Assembly: GCA_029216955.1 (NCBI GenBank)
Contig: JANAVB010031417.1
Coordinates: 22,752,917 to 22,816,916, forward strand
DNA length: 64,000 nt
Reading direction: 5' to 3'
Source of the DNA: Iris pallida
Lineage: Eukaryota; Streptophyta; Magnoliopsida; Asparagales; Iridaceae
In this document: positions 61,691 to 64,000 of the stretch, piece by piece
Numbering within the stretch: position 1 is the stretch's first letter
Layout: the number at the start of each line of letters is the position of its first letter
Program-made: the position numbers and the translations under genes
Notes under the pieces: generated by a model
What the model was told of the DNA's origin: nothing
Database searches by the model: none
Seen by the model: only the letters and a program-made list of their open reading frames with translations

Positions 61691-62328
61691 ACTCCATCTT
61701 CTTCCCATGGCCAAGAAGACAGGCGTAAAAGCTCACAAATCCAAGCAAGCCCCATCTCGGTCAAGTCTCAATGAAATCCGACTATTCCAGAGCAAAACTT
61801 GCATAAAATCGAATTCTCCATTACATGGAACTCTCCAATTCGAAAACAACCAAGTTTCAGGAGATCAAAACCATGAAGATCAAAAATACTAAAACTTAGA
61901 TCTACAAGAAATGAGCCATGAATTCGAAAATGCTAAATACTAAAGTGACTTAGAATCTCGTGGGGAAGACAAAGGAACAACAAAATTTGAGTTCCTCCAT
62001 GAAGCAAGTTGCACTTGCCTATGGTGGGGTTCGGTGAGGAAGAAGAAGAGGAAGAACAGTAATGAGAAAATTGAATGAAGAGAGAGAAAGGTAGTTGGGG
62101 GTTAATAAATGATGGAGGGTGGTAGGTAGGGGTTTGCACTCCAACCTAAACCGAACCAAATCAAGCCGAACCCAACTGATCCCAGTGCATGCCAGAACCA
62201 TGAATTGCTGACTAACTCATGCCAATGCAGAACTCAAGACTAGCCAATCAGGACAAGTCTAAATACAGGTCCGAAATCACGTACACGTAAACCAAATACG
62301 TAATACGAACTATGGTCGTTACAGTTCC

Positions 62329-62974
62329 ATACATTCTCAACTCAAATTATTGATCCACATTGTTTGGATGATCAGCACTGTTCAACCGTTATCTCATGAT
62401 CGAAACTCTAAACTAGATATCCTTAGATCCCAAACGTTAATTTCTAAATGTTTTTGGAATTCAAAGTATAAGTAACCCTAAAATTCAACTAATTAGTCTA
62501 TAATTTAAATTATATAATTAAGATTTAAAAACTACATAATGACTAGTAACTAAAGAACAAACCTCCAAAGTGTAAGTTTGAAAAAATAGTTTAGTTTTAT
62601 GATAATTTTTAAAAGTAGGTGAAAGATTGTGTTCACATGCATATTGGCTTATTATCTTTTTGGAAATATACCGTAAAAATGTCTACTATCTTCTCCAACG
62701 CAGGCCTAAGTATAATTTGGTAGTTGTTCTAATCCGAACTACTTTATATTGACTAGACTTTTTAAATTTAAGAAAATTTCTTATTTATATAAGTATGTAA
62801 TAAAATAAGTATATAATTTGTTTATGCAGGAATTAGTATGTTTAGAAAATATATTTAGTGTTGTAGATAAATTTATTATACTAAGAAAATAAGAGATTGC
62901 AAGACGAATTAATGATGGTTGAATTTCTCAAGATAATTCGCTATAATCTAATTTACTAGATAAAAAATAGGATT
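62329..62974. other. AT-rich intergenic DNA
   Basis: No gene or repeat recognised. Confidence 0.5.
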
Positions 62975-63171
62975 GTTTAGTAATAGGTTCTCGTATTATA
63001 GTTAAAGTTGGGATTTGGATCTCAAAAATGTCCGACGTTAGAGTTTGGATCTCCAAATCACTGTTCATTTGTCTAAGTGAACAATGATTTTGAAACCCAA
63101 ATCCTAACGTCGGTCATTTTTGAGACGCAAACCTCAATATCCACTATTATATGAGACCGTGTTACTAATTA
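62975..63171. mobile_element. Fold-back MITE-like inverted repeat
   Basis: Two ~95-bp arms meet at 63067-63078. GATTTGGATCTCAAAAATG and CCGACGTTAG on the left pair with CTAACGTCGG and CATTTTTGAGACGCAAA on the right. The outer ends share TTAGTAA/TTACTAA. TSD not certain. Non-coding. Confidence 0.65.
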
Positions 63172-63669
63172 ACCCAAAATAGGGTATAAAGATTGAATGA
63201 TGAAAACTATGACCATAGTGTACCCTATAGGACTCTTCGTAACATTTATTTGTATTACCTTGATCATTTAACAACCAATTTTGTTTTGTATAAATAAATG
63301 ATGTCGTTATTAGCACTTCTAAAATGTCATCCTTCATTATTTTTTTTCTTCTTCTTTTATCATTTAAATTCTAAATATATTTATGCATTAACATTATTGG
63401 TACTCATAAAATGTCATAATGCATTCTTTTTTCCGCATATGCAAATTTAATGTCAAATTTAATGCATGAGTGGATTTAAAATTTGAGTAATAAAAAATTA
63501 TAAAAGTGTCTGATGGTATTTTAGAAGTGTCAATAATAATATCCTAAATAAATATCTATTATTAATTCACACGGCTATTCTACACCTAAGTGCAACTAAT
63601 TGCAACTATTTAGTAAAAAAAATATATATAATTAATATAACACATCTTAGTTTACTTTGCCTACCATAA
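63172..63669. other. AT-rich intergenic DNA
   Basis: No gene or clear repeat seen. Confidence 0.45.
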
Positions 63670-64000
63670 GGCCTCGTTTGGTTCACGGATTCAAGGAATC
63701 CGGAAAGAAAACTTGTTCCTTTCCTTTGTTTGGTAACCACAAATTTGGGAAACACTTTCCTAACATGAGAAAAAATAGGAGGGAAAATGGTTCCTCTCAT
63801 GACCCATGGGATTCATTTTCCCTCCTCCTTTCCCAACATTAATTACAAACATTATGACAAAAGTAGCCTTGCTTTATTACCTATTTTACCAATTAACTCT
63901 TTATTATAATTATGTTGGCATTAGATATTGTTGGAACAATGATATATTTTTTCTTTCCTTTCCTACACCAACCAAACATAGGAAAAAAAATTTGATAGAA
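63670..64000. mobile_element. Possible Tourist-like MITE end
   Basis: TAA followed by GGCCTCGTTTGGTTCACGGA is typical of Tourist/PIF-Harbinger MITE termini with a TAA target. Near the window end CCAACCAAACATAGG looks like part of the opposite terminus, but the element probably runs past base 64000. Confidence 0.4.

Larger units (their letters stand above)
54727..62323 (-). mobile_element. Solo LTR B'' (family B variant), split by F
   Basis: Plus-strand ends TGTAACGCCCC and GTCGTTACA, perfect TSD GTTCC. Without F and its TSD it is about 3.1 kb, the expected B LTR length. The pieces are 54727-55255 and 59713-62323. It has the micro-ORF (cut by F), stem-loop boxes, GACAAAAAGGCGTAAGG box, TACGC-rich array and GCAAGTGC donor-like site in the same order as B'. 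Confidence 0.92.

Overview
The window is plant nuclear DNA made almost wholly of nested LTR retrotransposons. No ordinary host gene, rRNA or tRNA gene was recognised. The evidence for a plant is Ty3/gypsy polyproteins of the chromovirus (Tekay/Del-like) type with a C-terminal chromodomain, LTRs of 2-4.5 kb, 5-bp target-site duplications (TSDs), many solo LTRs, long AT microsatellites, a fold-back MITE and a Tourist-like end. The species cannot be named from the sequence.

Layout, oldest to youngest. (1) A family-D LTR in minus orientation (51308-52585) is the outermost host. (2) Element A2 (minus, 11493-51307) sits inside it and is the backbone of the window. Its gag-pol is cut into five pieces: 32497-33478 gag N-terminus, 29359-30103 zinc knuckles and protease, 25230-25498 start of RT, 17209-17235 a 27-bp RT island, 11906-14453 RT to chromodomain. 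(3) The cuts are element A1 (plus, 1-11492) in the A2 3' LTR; solo LTR B' (14454-17208, TSD GCATT); element B (17236-25229, gag only); solo LTR C (25499-29358); solo LTRs D1 (30104-32496) and D2 (33685-35770, TSD ACCAA); and the odd element D3 (38394-50457, TSD GTTTC) in the A2 5' LTR. (4) Element E (39076-48797, TSD CGCCT) sits inside D3. Right of this nest is about 2.1 kb of AT-rich single-copy-looking DNA, then solo LTR B'' (54727-62323, TSD GTTCC), itself split by solo LTR F (55256-59712, TSD CCATA), then more AT-rich DNA with two MITE-like features.

How the parts work: A1 and A2 are decayed autonomous elements (gag, protease, RT, RNase H, integrase, chromodomain in one frame). B has gag but no pol, and E has a wrecked pol between very similar LTRs, so both must have moved with enzymes supplied in trans.

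The most unusual content is in the LTRs. Families A, C, E and F share, about 0.4 kb before the LTR 3' end, a splice-acceptor-like site and a conserved acidic micro-ORF with a C-[DS]-[ST]-Y-Y-like core. The three B variants carry a different conserved micro-ORF at a comparable place. B and C share a stem-loop box with compensatory changes. Most LTRs end with a small hairpin. A, B and E share a non-standard sequence where the primer-binding site should be, while D3 has the usual tRNA-iMet site. D3 is bounded on both sides by U5-type LTR ends, with a ~475-bp inverted U5 palindrome inside a perfect TSD; this looks like an integrated product of aberrant reverse transcription.
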